Source: an uncultured Eubacteriales bacterium
GTDB lineage: Bacteria > Bacillota > Clostridia > Peptostreptococcales > Anaerovoracaceae
Direction: 5' to 3'
Assembly: GCA_900545135.1 (NCBI GenBank)
Contig: UQXL01000019.1
Location: 1 to 48,690 of the forward strand
Length of the DNA: 48,690 nt
The notes beneath the pieces were generated by a model, which worked only from the letters and a program-made list of their open reading frames with translations, was not told where the DNA came from and searched no databases. Shown here in pieces: positions 17,116 to 25,092 of the stretch. Made by a program: the position numbers and the translations under genes. Numbering within the stretch: the stretch's first letter is position 1; every line of letters starts with the position of its first letter.

Positions 17116-18042
17116 ATGAAATACTTACAGATAGACATTGAAACAAATAAAGAAGACATCGAGCCGCTGACAGGATTTCTGCTGACAAGAGGCATAACCG
17201 ATACTGTGATAGAAGACCCGGACGATCTGGAAAATCTGCTCAATAAAAAAGAAGAGTACGAGTGGGATTACGTGTCTCCGGAAGTCATGGATTTAAAGGA
17301 CAAAACGCCTAAAGTCACCTTTTATCTCGGAGACGGTGAAGAAGAGAACGCAGAAGAGCTTGTAAAAGCTATAAAAGAAAAATTTCCTCAGGTCTCGGTC
17401 AGAGTCACGGCCGAGGACGATTCGCAGTGGAAAGACAAGTGGAAAGAATTTTTTAAGCCTGCCAGGATAACGGACTGCCTGGTCGTCAAGCCTACGTGGG
17501 AAACTTATCAGGCCGCGCTCGGTGAGAAAGTGATCGAGATAGACCCCGGCATGGCTTTTGGAACTGGCACTCACGAGACCACGTCTCTATGCCTCAAGAT
17601 GATTGAAAAATATATGAATACAGGCGATAAAGTTCTCGACGTCGGCTGCGGCTCCGGCATACTGTCCATAGGAGCTGCGCTGCTGGGCGCGTCAGAGGTT
17701 TTGGCCGTAGACATAGACCCGGAGGCGGTGAAAGTTTCAGGAGAGAACGTCGCGCTGAACAACTGCCAGGAAAAAGTCAGTGTTCAATATGGAAATCTTG
17801 TCGATGGTATAGATTTTAAAGCCAATATTGTAGCAGCCAATCTGATGGCTGACCTTGTCATGACTTTGAGCTCACATGTCGCTCGCCATATGACTGCGGA
17901 CGGAACATATATTTCGTCAGGCATACTCATAGAAAAAGAGGAACAGGTGGCGAAAGTCATATCGGACTGCGGATTTGTCATAAAGGAAATCATGGAAGAC
18001 GGTATGTGGTGCGCCATAGCGGCCGGATTTCCGGAGCAGTAA
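17116..18042 (+). CDS. prmA: Ribosomal protein L11 methyltransferase
   Basis: SAM-dependent methyltransferase that methylates several amino groups of ribosomal protein L11. 308 residues: an N-terminal L11-recognition domain (about 1-100), then the class I methyltransferase fold with IDPGMAFGTGTHETT, LDVGCGSGILSIGAALLGA (SAM glycine loop), LAVDIDPEAV and VAANLMADL. The AAGGAG ribosome site precedes ATG. The order dnaJ-prmA-rsmE is the standard Firmicute one. Confidence 0.96.
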   Translation: MKYLQIDIETNKEDIEPLTGFLLTRGITDTVIEDPDDLENLLNKKEEYEWDYVSPEVMDLKDKTPKVTFYLGDGEEENAEELVKAIKEKFPQVSVRVTAEDDSQWKDKWKEFFKPARITDCLVVKPTWETYQAALGEKVIEIDPGMAFGTGTHETTSLCLKMIEKYMNTGDKVLDVGCGSGILSIGAALLGASEVLAVDIDPEAVKVSGENVALNNCQEKVSVQYGNLVDGIDFKANIVAANLMADLVMTLSSHVARHMTADGTYISSGILIEKEEQVAKVISDCGFVIKEIMEDGMWCAIAAGFPEQ

Positions 18043-18110
18043 TTGTAAGCCGCAGACGAGAGATGAGCGCTGAACACTGGGCATAAACCCGGAGAGGAAC
18101 GAGAAAAACG

Positions 18111-18872
18111 ATGAGCAGATTTTTTGTCAGTCCGTCAGATATTGACGGGCGATATATATACATCACAGATAAGGATGATCTCCATCACATAAAAAAAGTC
18201 CTGAGACTGAGGAAAGGCGATGAAGTAGATATTTCAGACGGAGAAACCTGGGAATACAGAGCTGTCATCGAAGAAACCAGGGAAGACGAGGCAGTCTTGG
18301 CGATTTTGGATAAACAGAAATTCGCCCGGGAGCCGGAGGTCAAGATAACTCTCTATCAGGGAATCCCCAAGGGAAGCAAGATGGAGGATATAATCCGCAA
18401 ATCCGTTGAACTGGGAGTTTTCCGCATCGTTCCCGTCTTCATGGAGAGGACTGTGGCGGTGGATAAGGGAAATTCAAGGAAGAAGCTTGAACGGTGGCAG
18501 AAAATCAGCGACGAAGCTGTCAAGCAGTGCCGGCGGGGCATAATACCAAAGGTAGAAAAGCCTGTGGACTTTTCCCGGATGGAGGACGAACTCAGTCAAT
18601 ATCAGCTGACGATATTTCCCTATGAAAATGAAGAAGATAAGACCATAAAAGATTTTCTCAGAGAGAACGCTTGCAGGATAAAAGGAGAAAGCGATGAAAA
18701 CTCAAAAACTCTGGCAGTAATAATCGGGCCGGAGGGAGGCTTCAGCGACGAAGAAGCGAGCCGGCTGGCAGCACGTGGAATATGCGGCGTGTCCTTGGGA
18801 AAGACCATTCTGCGAACAGAGACGGCGGGACCTGCGGCTATCGCCATGACCATGTATGAGCTGGAGCTGTAG
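18111..18872 (+). CDS. rsmE: 16S rRNA (uracil-1498-N3)-methyltransferase
   Basis: SPOUT-family enzyme modifying U1498 of the 30S decoding region. 253 residues: N-terminal PUA-like domain with HLKKVLRLRKGDEV-like sequence (here DLHHIKKVLRLRKGDEV), ITLYQGIPKGSKMEDIIRKSVELGV, and the C-terminal knot motifs VIIGPEGGFSDEEA and VSLGKTILRTETAGPAAI that bind SAM. It follows prmA by 68 bp. Its last codons form the first unit of a 20-bp tandem repeat. Confidence 0.96.
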   Translation: MSRFFVSPSDIDGRYIYITDKDDLHHIKKVLRLRKGDEVDISDGETWEYRAVIEETREDEAVLAILDKQKFAREPEVKITLYQGIPKGSKMEDIIRKSVELGVFRIVPVFMERTVAVDKGNSRKKLERWQKISDEAVKQCRRGIIPKVEKPVDFSRMEDELSQYQLTIFPYENEEDKTIKDFLRENACRIKGESDENSKTLAVIIGPEGGFSDEEASRLAARGICGVSLGKTILRTETAGPAAIAMTMYELEL

Positions 18873-18919
18873 GGAAACGGCTGGAGTTGTAGGTAAACGG
18901 CTGGAATTTTAGGGAAACA
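18860..18919. repeat. Three tandem copies of a 20-bp unit at the rsmE stop
   Basis: Units GCTGGAGCTGTAGGGAAACG, GCTGGAGTTGTAGGTAAACG and GCTGGAATTTTAGGGAAACA begin at 18860, 18880 and 18900. The first contains the rsmE stop codon, so the gene terminus appears to have been amplified by slippage. Confidence 0.85.
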
Positions 18920-18932
18920 GCCGAAATTTAAA

Positions 18933-18970
18933 AAGAGGGCCTTGCTCAAAACGAGCAAAACCCTCTTATT
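18933..18970. terminator. Bidirectional terminator between rsmE and the deacetylase operon
   Basis: AAGAGGG (18933-18939) pairs with CCCTCTT (18961-18967), with inner TTGCTC / GAGCAA. A-rich and T-rich sides make it work for both converging units. Confidence 0.85.
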
Positions 18971-18977
18971 TTATACA

Positions 18978-19139
18978 TTATTCTTCTTTCTGCCACTGCA
19001 TTACTTTGCGGTAAGTAGAACATCCGAAGATGATGCCTACGACTAAAACGCCCGCTATGCTCACGTTCCTTACGATCTTTGAAACATCAACGCTTACAGT
19101 TATATCAGCTGTTTTTTCTTTTCTTTCCGGTAAATTCAT
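18978..19139 (-). CDS. 53-residue single-pass membrane protein, hypothetical
   Basis: Minus-strand ATG at 19139 behind a GGGGGGTG ribosome site, stop at 18978. The product begins MNLPERKEKTADITVSVDVS, then a hydrophobic stretch VRNVSIAGVLVVGIIFGCS (about residues 23-41) and a basic end YRKVMQWQKEE. It lies 55 bp downstream of the polysaccharide deacetylase on the same strand and just before the shared terminator, so it is probably the second gene of that operon. No family recognised. The strong ribosome site, clean membrane helix and position make it likely to be real. Confidence 0.65.
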   Translation of the reverse strand: MNLPERKEKTADITVSVDVSKIVRNVSIAGVLVVGIIFGCSTYRKVMQWQKEE

Positions 19140-19194
19140 TTCTTTCACCCCCCTATTGAATTCATTTTATCAGATAATATGGAACATGTCAAAA

Positions 19195-20139
19195 TTATCC
19201 GAGAATTTTATCCATATCGAAATCGGGAGTACGCAGAAAACGTTTGAGGCCGAAAAGAGAGTCCGGATTCCCCATTTCGATCGTATTGATTTTCTGATAG
19301 CTGGTAACGGTGACTTTGAAGCCCAAATCTTTGAGTATCTCATCAGCGCTTCCGTCCTTGGGATATTCTCCGTAGGGCCAGGCGAAAAGCAGAGGCTGGG
19401 AACCTGTGGCTTCGGCGATTTTCTCCTGCAGCGAGGAAAGATCCTGCCTTAAAATAGTTTCATATTCATGGCTGTCTTCCCCGGCTTTCATGTTGGCGCC
19501 CTTGCGTTCGCCGGCGGAGCTGTGAAGGCTGTAAGTGTGGTTGCCTATTTCCACGTTGCCGGAGGAAGCGAGGAGGGCGATTTCTCCCCAAGAAAGGCTG
19601 GAATTGGAAAGCTTTCTGTACATGTCGCCGGAGCTCTCATCAGCCTTATCGCCTATTACCGATATGACCGCGTGCATGTGGTATTTCTGCAGTAGCGGAA
19701 AAGCAAAGGCGTAATTGTTGGCATATCCGTCGTCGAAAGTTATCAGCACCGGCTTGTCAGGCAGTGAGCTGCCTTTTTCCACATAGTCTACAAGCTGTTT
19801 CACCGTAATGGTGGTGAAGCCGTTTTTCCCCAGCCAGATCAGATCTTCCTCGAAGGTGTCTGACAGTATGGTGTATTCGTTGACTGAGGCTGATATGTCG
19901 GTTATGCCGTGATACATGAGCACGGGAAGCTGAATAGTTTCCCTGCTGTCGGCAACCACCGGCACTATTGATGAAACTCCCGACAAAAGACCTGCAGTAT
20001 AGTTGCCGTTTCCGCCGGGCTCTTCCCCGTTGACATCTTTCCCGGAATTGCCGGCAGCCGAGCCCAGATATGCCAAAGTCCCGGCCAAAGCCATGAATAC
20101 TATAAGAATAAAAATTAAAAAATCGGATTTTTTAAGCAT
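19195..20139 (-). CDS. Membrane-anchored polysaccharide deacetylase (NodB / carbohydrate esterase 4)
   Basis: Predicted to remove acetyl groups from a cell-wall or surface polysaccharide outside the membrane. I start at ATG 20139 behind GAGGAG (314 residues); a longer TTG start at 20196 has no ribosome site. N-terminal membrane anchor (about residues 5-26, FLIFILIVFMALAGTLAYLG), a glycine-rich linker, then the CE4 fold: VLMYHGI, LITFDDGYANNY (catalytic and metal aspartates), IGNHTYSLHS (metal histidines, in the EIGNHTYSLH form of the SxxHP motif), and FAWPYGEY. Complete. Three tandem 20-bp repeats, each with TATAAT on this strand, lie upstream. Confidence 0.9.
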   Translation of the reverse strand: MLKKSDFLIFILIVFMALAGTLAYLGSAAGNSGKDVNGEEPGGNGNYTAGLLSGVSSIVPVVADSRETIQLPVLMYHGITDISASVNEYTILSDTFEEDLIWLGKNGFTTITVKQLVDYVEKGSSLPDKPVLITFDDGYANNYAFAFPLLQKYHMHAVISVIGDKADESSGDMYRKLSNSSLSWGEIALLASSGNVEIGNHTYSLHSSAGERKGANMKAGEDSHEYETILRQDLSSLQEKIAEATGSQPLLFAWPYGEYPKDGSADEILKDLGFKVTVTSYQKINTIEMGNPDSLFGLKRFLRTPDFDMDKILG

Positions 20140-20212
20140 GCTGAAAACTCCTCTGGTTTCAGATGGGAGAAAACGTTCTTTCTCGATTTTGAACAAAGAA
20201 GAACTTCCCTTG

Positions 20213-20272
20213 TGGCAATATTATATTTCACATGGCAATATTATATTTCACATGGCAATATTATATTTCGCG
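20213..20272 (-). repeat. Three tandem 20-bp repeats each carrying a TATAAT, in the deacetylase promoter region
   Basis: TGGCAATATTATATTTCACA is repeated at 20213, 20233 and 20253 (last three bases of the third differ). On the minus strand each unit reads ...GAAATATAATATTGCC, a perfect -10 hexamer. They are 74-133 bp upstream of the deacetylase ATG. Copy number could tune promoter strength; no matching -35 was identified for each. Confidence 0.8.
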
Positions 20273-20288
20273 GCGCGTGAAGATATGC

Positions 20289-20370
20289 TATAATGAACTC
20301 AATAATCATATTGTTCGGCGTTGCCGCAAGGTAGGGTTCATTGAATCACTTTGCTAGACTTGCTTTGGGG
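20289..20370 (+). repeat. Structured 80-bp repeat R1 (TATAATGAAC...GGGTTCATT)
   Basis: Shares about 75 bp with R2 (20826-20904). It begins TATAATGAACTC and forms a 9-bp stem AATGAACTC (20292-20300) with GGGTTCATT (20334-20342), enclosing an inner GGCGTTGCC. It continues TTGAATCACTTTGC...ACTTGCTTTG. Between the copies, a C-to-T change in the stem keeps pairing as G-U, suggesting an RNA structure. Confidence 0.7.
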
Positions 20371-20512
20371 TACGATGAGCTACCATAAGACTGTTATTTC
20401 TTTCAAAGAACAGGCAAAACGACGGCTCGCCGCTTTGTTTGCAGGGAATCAAAATGACTCGCCGCCTTTGCCGCGCATCAGTTTCAGATGGAACGATGAC
20501 TTGATGTTGGCA

Positions 20513-20786
20513 AAATCTAAATATGCTGCTGAAATGCCAACATTTTAGGAAAGAATTGTACGATTTTAGGAGATTTGGCGTGTCGAATCATGTCGATGTT
20601 GTACATTTTTAGACTTTATGGCGATTCTGCCAACATATTTTTCAAAAAACGTTGGCAAATTTTTAGATAGCATAAAAAATGTACAACATCAACACGGTTC
20701 CATAGCCGATTCGACAAATTTCGACGTGCTTTAACACAATAAATGTTGGCAAAAATCAGCTAAAACAAAAAATTGTACAACATTTC
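20513..20786. repeat. Array of four about 43-bp interrupted palindromes, same family as 9728-10066
   Basis: Units: 20514-20552 (ATGTTGGCA / TGCCAACAT, 9-bp perfect arms), 20598-20637 (ATGTTGTACA...TGCCAACAT), 20651-20689 (GTTGGCA...TGTACAAC) and 20742-20783 (AATGTTGGCA...TGTACAACATT). Units two and three face each other, making a larger palindrome. The stretch 20581-20636 matches the reverse complement of 9728-9783 over about 56 bp, starting TGTCGAATCATGTCGATGTT. Confidence 0.78.
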
Positions 20787-20825
20787 CATAATATTACAAA
20801 TAAAGAGTTATTGCACGACATGTGA

Positions 20826-20904
20826 TATAATGAACCCAATATCGTATGTTCGGCATTGCCGCAAGGTAGGGTTCATTGAAGCACTTTGACATACTTGCTT
20901 TGTG
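20826..20904 (+). repeat. Structured 80-bp repeat R2, adjoining the mtaB promoter
   Basis: Second copy of R1: TATAATGAACCC at 20826, stem AATGAACCC (20829-20837) with GGGTTCATT (20869-20877), inner GGCATTGCC, then TTGAAGCACTTTGACATACT. A third partial start, TATAATGGACTCA, follows at 20906. Confidence 0.7.
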
Positions 20905-20911
20905 ATATAAT
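20886..20911 (+). promoter_or_regulatory. Possible mtaB promoter inside repeat R2
   Basis: TTGACA (20886-20891) and TATAAT (20906-20911) are perfect hexamers, but the spacer is only 14 bp, so activity is uncertain; it is the best candidate upstream of mtaB. Confidence 0.4.
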
Positions 20912-20975
20912 GGACTCAGCAAAATTTCAAATCAAGCAATAACAATGAAAATCATAAATAAAGGGTAGTAAAAAT

Positions 20976-22550
20976 ATGAAAGCAGCTTTTCATACTTTAG
21001 GCTGCAAAGTCAATCAGTACGAGACGGAATCCATGAGGGAACAGTTCAGAGCCGCGGGATTTGAGACCGTCGGCGAGGACGACTTTGCAGACGTATATAT
21101 AATAAACACATGCACGGTCACCAACATAGCCGACCGTAAATCACGCCAATATATAAGGCGAATGAAAAAAGTCAACCCTGAGGCAGTTATAGCCGTCACG
21201 GGATGTTATGCACAGATAGAGCCGGAGGCGATTTCCGCACTTCCTGAAGTGGACATAGTTGCCGGAACGGGGGAGAAGAACAATATCGTAGAATATGTCA
21301 AAGAGTTCATCGAGAGGAAAACGCCGCAGTGCCATATAAAGAGCTATGAGCAGCTTTGCGAATATCAGGACAGAGGTATAATCTGCTCCATGGAGTCGCG
21401 CACCAGGGCATATATAAAAATCCAGGAGGGCTGTGACAGGTTCTGCGCTTACTGCCTCATACCGTTCGCAAGAGGAAAGGTCAGAAGCCGCGACCCGGGC
21501 GAAATCGTGAGAGAAGCAGAGGCTCTGATTTCAAGAGGCTTTAAGGAGCTCATACTTACAGGAATAAATACGGCGCTTTACGGAACAGAGGAAAGCTTCA
21601 GGGAGCTGTATCCGGAGTGGGTCTCGGCCGGTGCCGAGAAAGCTTTGGCGTATCCGAGACAGGTGTCGGCCGGGGAGGCGAGCCGCCCGGAGCGAGCTTT
21701 GGCACTTCCGGAGCAGGATGGGGCCGGCAGAGGTGAAACCGACGGCGGCGGACAATCCAGCGAGAGCGGCGGACACAGCGAACCCGTCACCGAGCCCTGC
21801 GAACCTGTCACTGAGCCCGACGAACCCGTCACCGGCATAGAGATTATAATAAAAGCCCTGGACAGTCTCGAGGGAGATTTCAGGATAAGACTCAGTTCCC
21901 TTGAACCTGCCGTCATAAACGCCGAATATGTGAGCCGGCTTATGAAATACGAAAAGCTTTGTCATCATCTTCACCTTTCGGCACAGAGCGGCAGCGACCG
22001 CGTGCTTTCTCTGATGAACAGGCCTTACACTGCTAAAGAATATATGGATATAGTGAAAGTCCTCAGAAAATGCGACTCTCTGTATGGGATAACTACGGAC
22101 ATCATAGTGGGATTTCCGCAGGAAACAGATGAGGATTTTGAGGACAGCATCAAGCTTATAGAAGAGGCAGAGTTCTGCAAAGTCCACGGATTCAGATATT
22201 CCAGAAGAAAGGGAACGGCAGCGGCCGGGATGGACGGCCAGGTGCCGTCTGAAGTAAAGAACGGCCGGGCGGCAAGACTGATGGAAGCCGGTGAAAAAGC
22301 TTCGGCAGAATTCTTTGCAAAATGCGCAGGGATCAAGCGAAGAGTGCTCTTTGAAGAGCGGGACGGCGCCTATCTGACCGGGTATACGGATAATTACATC
22401 AAAGTCTACGTTCCTGCGGGCGGGGAAAGTTCAAATTCTTCTGCGGGCGAGGAGAATACAGATTGCCTAAGAGGCGAGAAAATTTTAAATTGTTTCAGAG
22501 AGGTAAAACTTCTTGAAAGATATAAAGATGGAATGAAAGGAGAGATATGA
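20976..22550 (+). CDS. mtaB: tRNA t6A37 methylthiotransferase MtaB, with a low-complexity insertion
   Basis: Radical SAM enzyme converting t6A to ms2t6A at position 37 of tRNAs reading ANN codons. The UPF0004 domain (about 1-130) begins FHTLGCKVNQYETESM with cluster cysteines in INTCTVTN and VTGCYAQ. The radical SAM motif CxxxCxxC is in EGCDRFCAYCLIPFARGK. The length is 524 residues, about 90 more than usual: residues about 207-287 form an Ala/Gly/Glu/Pro-rich insertion after GINTALYG and before IEIIIKALDSLEGDFRIRLSS. A second short polar patch (SSNSSAGEEN) lies near the TRAM-like C-terminus. Otherwise complete and likely active. A 4-bp ATGA overlap links it to the HIT gene. Confidence 0.93.
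   Translation: MKAAFHTLGCKVNQYETESMREQFRAAGFETVGEDDFADVYIINTCTVTNIADRKSRQYIRRMKKVNPEAVIAVTGCYAQIEPEAISALPEVDIVAGTGEKNNIVEYVKEFIERKTPQCHIKSYEQLCEYQDRGIICSMESRTRAYIKIQEGCDRFCAYCLIPFARGKVRSRDPGEIVREAEALISRGFKELILTGINTALYGTEESFRELYPEWVSAGAEKALAYPRQVSAGEASRPERALALPEQDGAGRGETDGGGQSSESGGHSEPVTEPCEPVTEPDEPVTGIEIIIKALDSLEGDFRIRLSSLEPAVINAEYVSRLMKYEKLCHHLHLSAQSGSDRVLSLMNRPYTAKEYMDIVKVLRKCDSLYGITTDIIVGFPQETDEDFEDSIKLIEEAEFCKVHGFRYSRRKGTAAAGMDGQVPSEVKNGRAARLMEAGEKASAEFFAKCAGIKRRVLFEERDGAYLTGYTDNYIKVYVPAGGESSNSSAGEENTDCLRGEKILNCFREVKLLERYKDGMKGEI
21606..21836 (+). repeat. In-frame tandem repeats forming the MtaB insertion
   Basis: The 3' part is a 21-bp unit repeated 2.7 times (starts 21780, 21801, 21822; codes for EPVTEPx). 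The 5' part is a diverged longer repeat giving WVSAGAEKALAYPRQVSAG and ERALALPEQDGAG. Local GC is higher than in the flanking gene. Confidence 0.8.
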
Positions 22551-22891
22551 TGGCAGATTGTATTTTTTGCAAGATAGCACAGCACGATATACCGTCCAAT
22601 ATCGTCTATGAGGACGATAAGCTGATATGCTTCCATGACCTGGAACCGCAGGCTCCTGTGCATGTTCTCGTAATTCCCAAGAAACACATATCGTCGCTTG
22701 ACGATGTAAAGGAAGCGGATAAGGAACTGATGGGGCATATAATGTTCACCATTCATAAGATTGCGGCGGAGCTGGGTCTTAAAAACGGATACCGCGTGGT
22801 CAGCAACAACGGAGAAGACGCTTTCCAGACGGTGAAACATCTTCATTTCCATATACTCGGAAAGAGAAAGCTCACCTGGCCGCCGGGCTAA
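22550..22891 (+). CDS. HIT-family nucleotide hydrolase (HinT-like)
   Basis: Histidine-triad protein of 113 residues, likely hydrolysing adenosine phosphoramidates or nucleotide conjugates in the cytosol. It begins MADCIFCKIAQHDIPS with the usual paired cysteines and carries the triad as HLHFHILG near the C-terminus, plus YEDDKLICFHDLEPQAPVHVLVIPKKH. I prefer the second ATG (22550, seven bases after AGGAG) to the one at 22547. The C-terminus KRKLTWPPG is at the start of a 61-bp duplication that continues past the stop. Confidence 0.93.
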   Translation: MADCIFCKIAQHDIPSNIVYEDDKLICFHDLEPQAPVHVLVIPKKHISSLDDVKEADKELMGHIMFTIHKIAAELGLKNGYRVVSNNGEDAFQTVKHLHFHILGKRKLTWPPG

Positions 22892-22991
22892 GGAAGCCCC
22901 CGGCGAATATGGCCGCCAGGCTAAGGTGAAGCTCACCTGGCTGCCGGGCTGGGGAGTCTCTGGCGAACATGGCTGCCGGCCGACGGGCTAA
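22870..22991. repeat. 61-bp tandem duplication of the HIT gene's 3' end
   Basis: GCTCACCTGGCCGCCGGGCT at 22870 recurs as GCTCACCTGGCTGCCGGGCT at 22931, and the similarity continues through CCCCGGCGAATATGGC / TCTCTGGCGAACATGGC. The first copy contains the last codons and stop. Further CCGGTCGG strings run to about 23055, and the gap up to 23109 has no gene. Confidence 0.8.
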
Positions 22992-23109
22992 AGCGGCTGC
23001 GGCGAAGATCGCCGACTGGCCAACCGGTCGGAGTGTTCAGCCCGGTCGGCCGGATTTGCGTAAACATAGACCACACTATTTGAGCCAAAGCGAGTAAAAG
23101 GCGCGTAAT

Positions 23110-25092
23110 ATGAAAAAGAAATTAGCGGTGGCGTGCGCCATATTTTTGGTGTGCGCTTTTGCAGTGAAAGCGATAGACATAAAAACAAAATACGATATGT
23201 ATATATGGGATTACATACGCTATTCCATGCCTCTTACAGAGGAAGAAAAGGAGTTTTTGAACTCGAATAAAATTAAATACGGGATAGCTACGGAAAATCC
23301 GCCTTTCGCTTTTGCAACCGAAGAATCAGAGCAGGGCGCGGGTATGCTCAAGGACTGCTTTGCTCAGATATCAGTGATGCTTGAGACGGAATTCACACCG
23401 GTTTTATACGATAAATATTATCTTGCCCTTGAGCTGAAGAGAGAAGAGATAGACGCGGCGGCCATCAACAAGACTCCCGTCAATGAGAGCGTCTTTTTGT
23501 TTACACAGGCGCTGTATGTCGAAAGGAGTAAAATATTGGTAAACGAGGAGTCGGAATTCAGAAGCATTGACGACGTAAGAGATATATCCATCGCCGTAAC
23601 GGCAGGAAGTACGGCTCATCATGAGGCCAATTCCTTTTTTGAAGAAGATAAAAATGTCGATCTGATACTCACTCAAAACCTCGATGAAAGTCTACGCCTT
23701 TTCGGAATGAAAGAAGTGGACGCTATCATAGGTGATGAGTTTATGATTTCCTATTATCTGAACAGAAACGTAAAGGACAGCCATTTCAGGTTTTTGGACG
23801 GGGCCTTGTCTGAAGAGGAGATTGGCGTGGCGGTCAACAAAGACCAAAAAATCCTCTATTCCATTCTCAACAAGGGAATATTGGAGATAAAGAAAGACGG
23901 ACAGTACGCCCATATATATTCCAAATGGTTTGGAAACTTTATGCCGGAAATCAGCAACTTTTCGGCGTCGGACCACATCGCGGACATGGTAATCCTGATG
24001 ATAGCCCTCAGCTACGTATTTGTATTCTGGAACATGACCGTGCGGGATAAGGTAAATATCAGGACAAGAGAACTTAAAGAGAGCAGGGTAGAGTTATATA
24101 ATATAGTGAACTCCCTTTACGACGGAATAATAGTGACAGACAGCAAAGGAGAAATACAGGTATGCAACGGAGCAGCTCTTGAGATACTGCAGACGGATAA
24201 TGAGCATATAGCGGGAAGAAGCGTGCACGAGGTGGACGGCATAAAGCCATTTTTGGCGCATGTAGACCAGCAGGATGCTTTTAAACTGGGTGGAAAGTAT
24301 TATCTTGTATCAGACAGAGAGCTGAAAGGAACATCGGGTAAAAGGATGTTCGTAATAGAGGATTACACGGCCAGATACAAATATGAGAGTCTGACCAGGC
24401 AAGAGGCCAAGATGATTGCCGTAGGCGAGCTGTCGGCTGGACTTGCCCATGAGATAAGGAATCCACTGGGAATAATAAAGAATTATATATACATAATCAA
24501 AAAGAAGATGAGCGGAAGTGTTGAAAAATACGCGGCTGACGCCATAGACAATTCTGTAGACAGAATAAACGTACTCATAGAAAATCTGCTCAGTTTCTCG
24601 CGGTTATCCCGGGAAAACGCGGGAACCGCCGATGTCAAAGAACTGTTGTCTCAGATAGTGGCTCTCGAGAGGAAAAGACTTGAAAAAAACAACATAAAGA
24701 TAGAAGTAAACATTTGGGACAATGAAAACCACGGCCTTTATATAAACGAGGACGTATTCAGACTCGCCGTTGTAAACTTAATAAACAACAGCGTAGACGC
24801 CCTGAATGAAGCCGATAAGGAAGATAAGAAGATATTCATAGATATAAGACGGGCAGACGGAAAGCTTTTCATAGATTTCAAAGATAACGGAAAAGGAATT
24901 CCAAAGGGGAATATAGAAGAAATATTCAATCCTTTCTTTACCACCAAGGAGACCGGAACAGGTCTTGGACTTTATATAGTCGCCTCTGAAATCAGAGAAG
25001 CAGGCGGAAGCATTATGGCAGACAGTATAGAGGGCGTAAGCACAAGCTTTCATATAGTATTGCCTGCCGAAAAGGAGAGAGCAGATGGATAA
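23110..25092 (+). CDS. Sensor histidine kinase with extracellular SBP_bac_3 (Venus-flytrap) domain and PAS domain
   Basis: Membrane kinase of 660 residues. Order: signal/TM1 (about 4-21), an extracytoplasmic solute-binding domain of the amino-acid-binding type (about 43-282: KIKYGIATENPPFAF, ISIAVTAGSTAHHEA, LFGMKEVDAIIGDEFM, GQYAHIYSKWFG), TM2 (about 290-310), a PAS domain (about 328-425: LYDGIIVTDSKGEIQVCNGAAL), the HisKA H-box GELSAGLAHEIRNPLG with phosphoacceptor H447, then HATPase_c with NLINNSVDAL, DNGKGIP (D592) and GTGLGLYIV. All catalytic boxes are intact. It overlaps the response regulator start by 8 bp, so they are partners. A ligand such as an amino or dicarboxylic acid is inferred from the sensor fold and the TRAP genes downstream. 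Confidence 0.92.
   Translation: MKKKLAVACAIFLVCAFAVKAIDIKTKYDMYIWDYIRYSMPLTEEEKEFLNSNKIKYGIATENPPFAFATEESEQGAGMLKDCFAQISVMLETEFTPVLYDKYYLALELKREEIDAAAINKTPVNESVFLFTQALYVERSKILVNEESEFRSIDDVRDISIAVTAGSTAHHEANSFFEEDKNVDLILTQNLDESLRLFGMKEVDAIIGDEFMISYYLNRNVKDSHFRFLDGALSEEEIGVAVNKDQKILYSILNKGILEIKKDGQYAHIYSKWFGNFMPEISNFSASDHIADMVILMIALSYVFVFWNMTVRDKVNIRTRELKESRVELYNIVNSLYDGIIVTDSKGEIQVCNGAALEILQTDNEHIAGRSVHEVDGIKPFLAHVDQQDAFKLGGKYYLVSDRELKGTSGKRMFVIEDYTARYKYESLTRQEAKMIAVGELSAGLAHEIRNPLGIIKNYIYIIKKKMSGSVEKYAADAIDNSVDRINVLIENLLSFSRLSRENAGTADVKELLSQIVALERKRLEKNNIKIEVNIWDNENHGLYINEDVFRLAVVNLINNSVDALNEADKEDKKIFIDIRRADGKLFIDFKDNGKGIPKGNIEEIFNPFFTTKETGTGLGLYIVASEIREAGGSIMADSIEGVSTSFHIVLPAEKERADG

Larger units (their letters stand above)
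20273..20975. other. 703-bp gap before mtaB, repeat field without a supported gene
   Basis: Holds R1, a four-unit palindrome array (20513-20786), R2 and the mtaB promoter area. A 65-codon frame at 20351-20548 starts with TTG inside R1 and ends inside a palindrome, so I do not call it. Confidence 0.6.

Noticed and set aside
20351..20548. 65-codon plus-strand reading frame
   Set aside because: TTG start inside repeat R1, end inside a palindrome, no ribosome site, no recognisable domain.
20826..20904. tRNA-like element because of the GGGTTC stem
   Set aside because: No acceptor stem, no anticodon arm and no GTTCRAAYC loop; only one stem fits.
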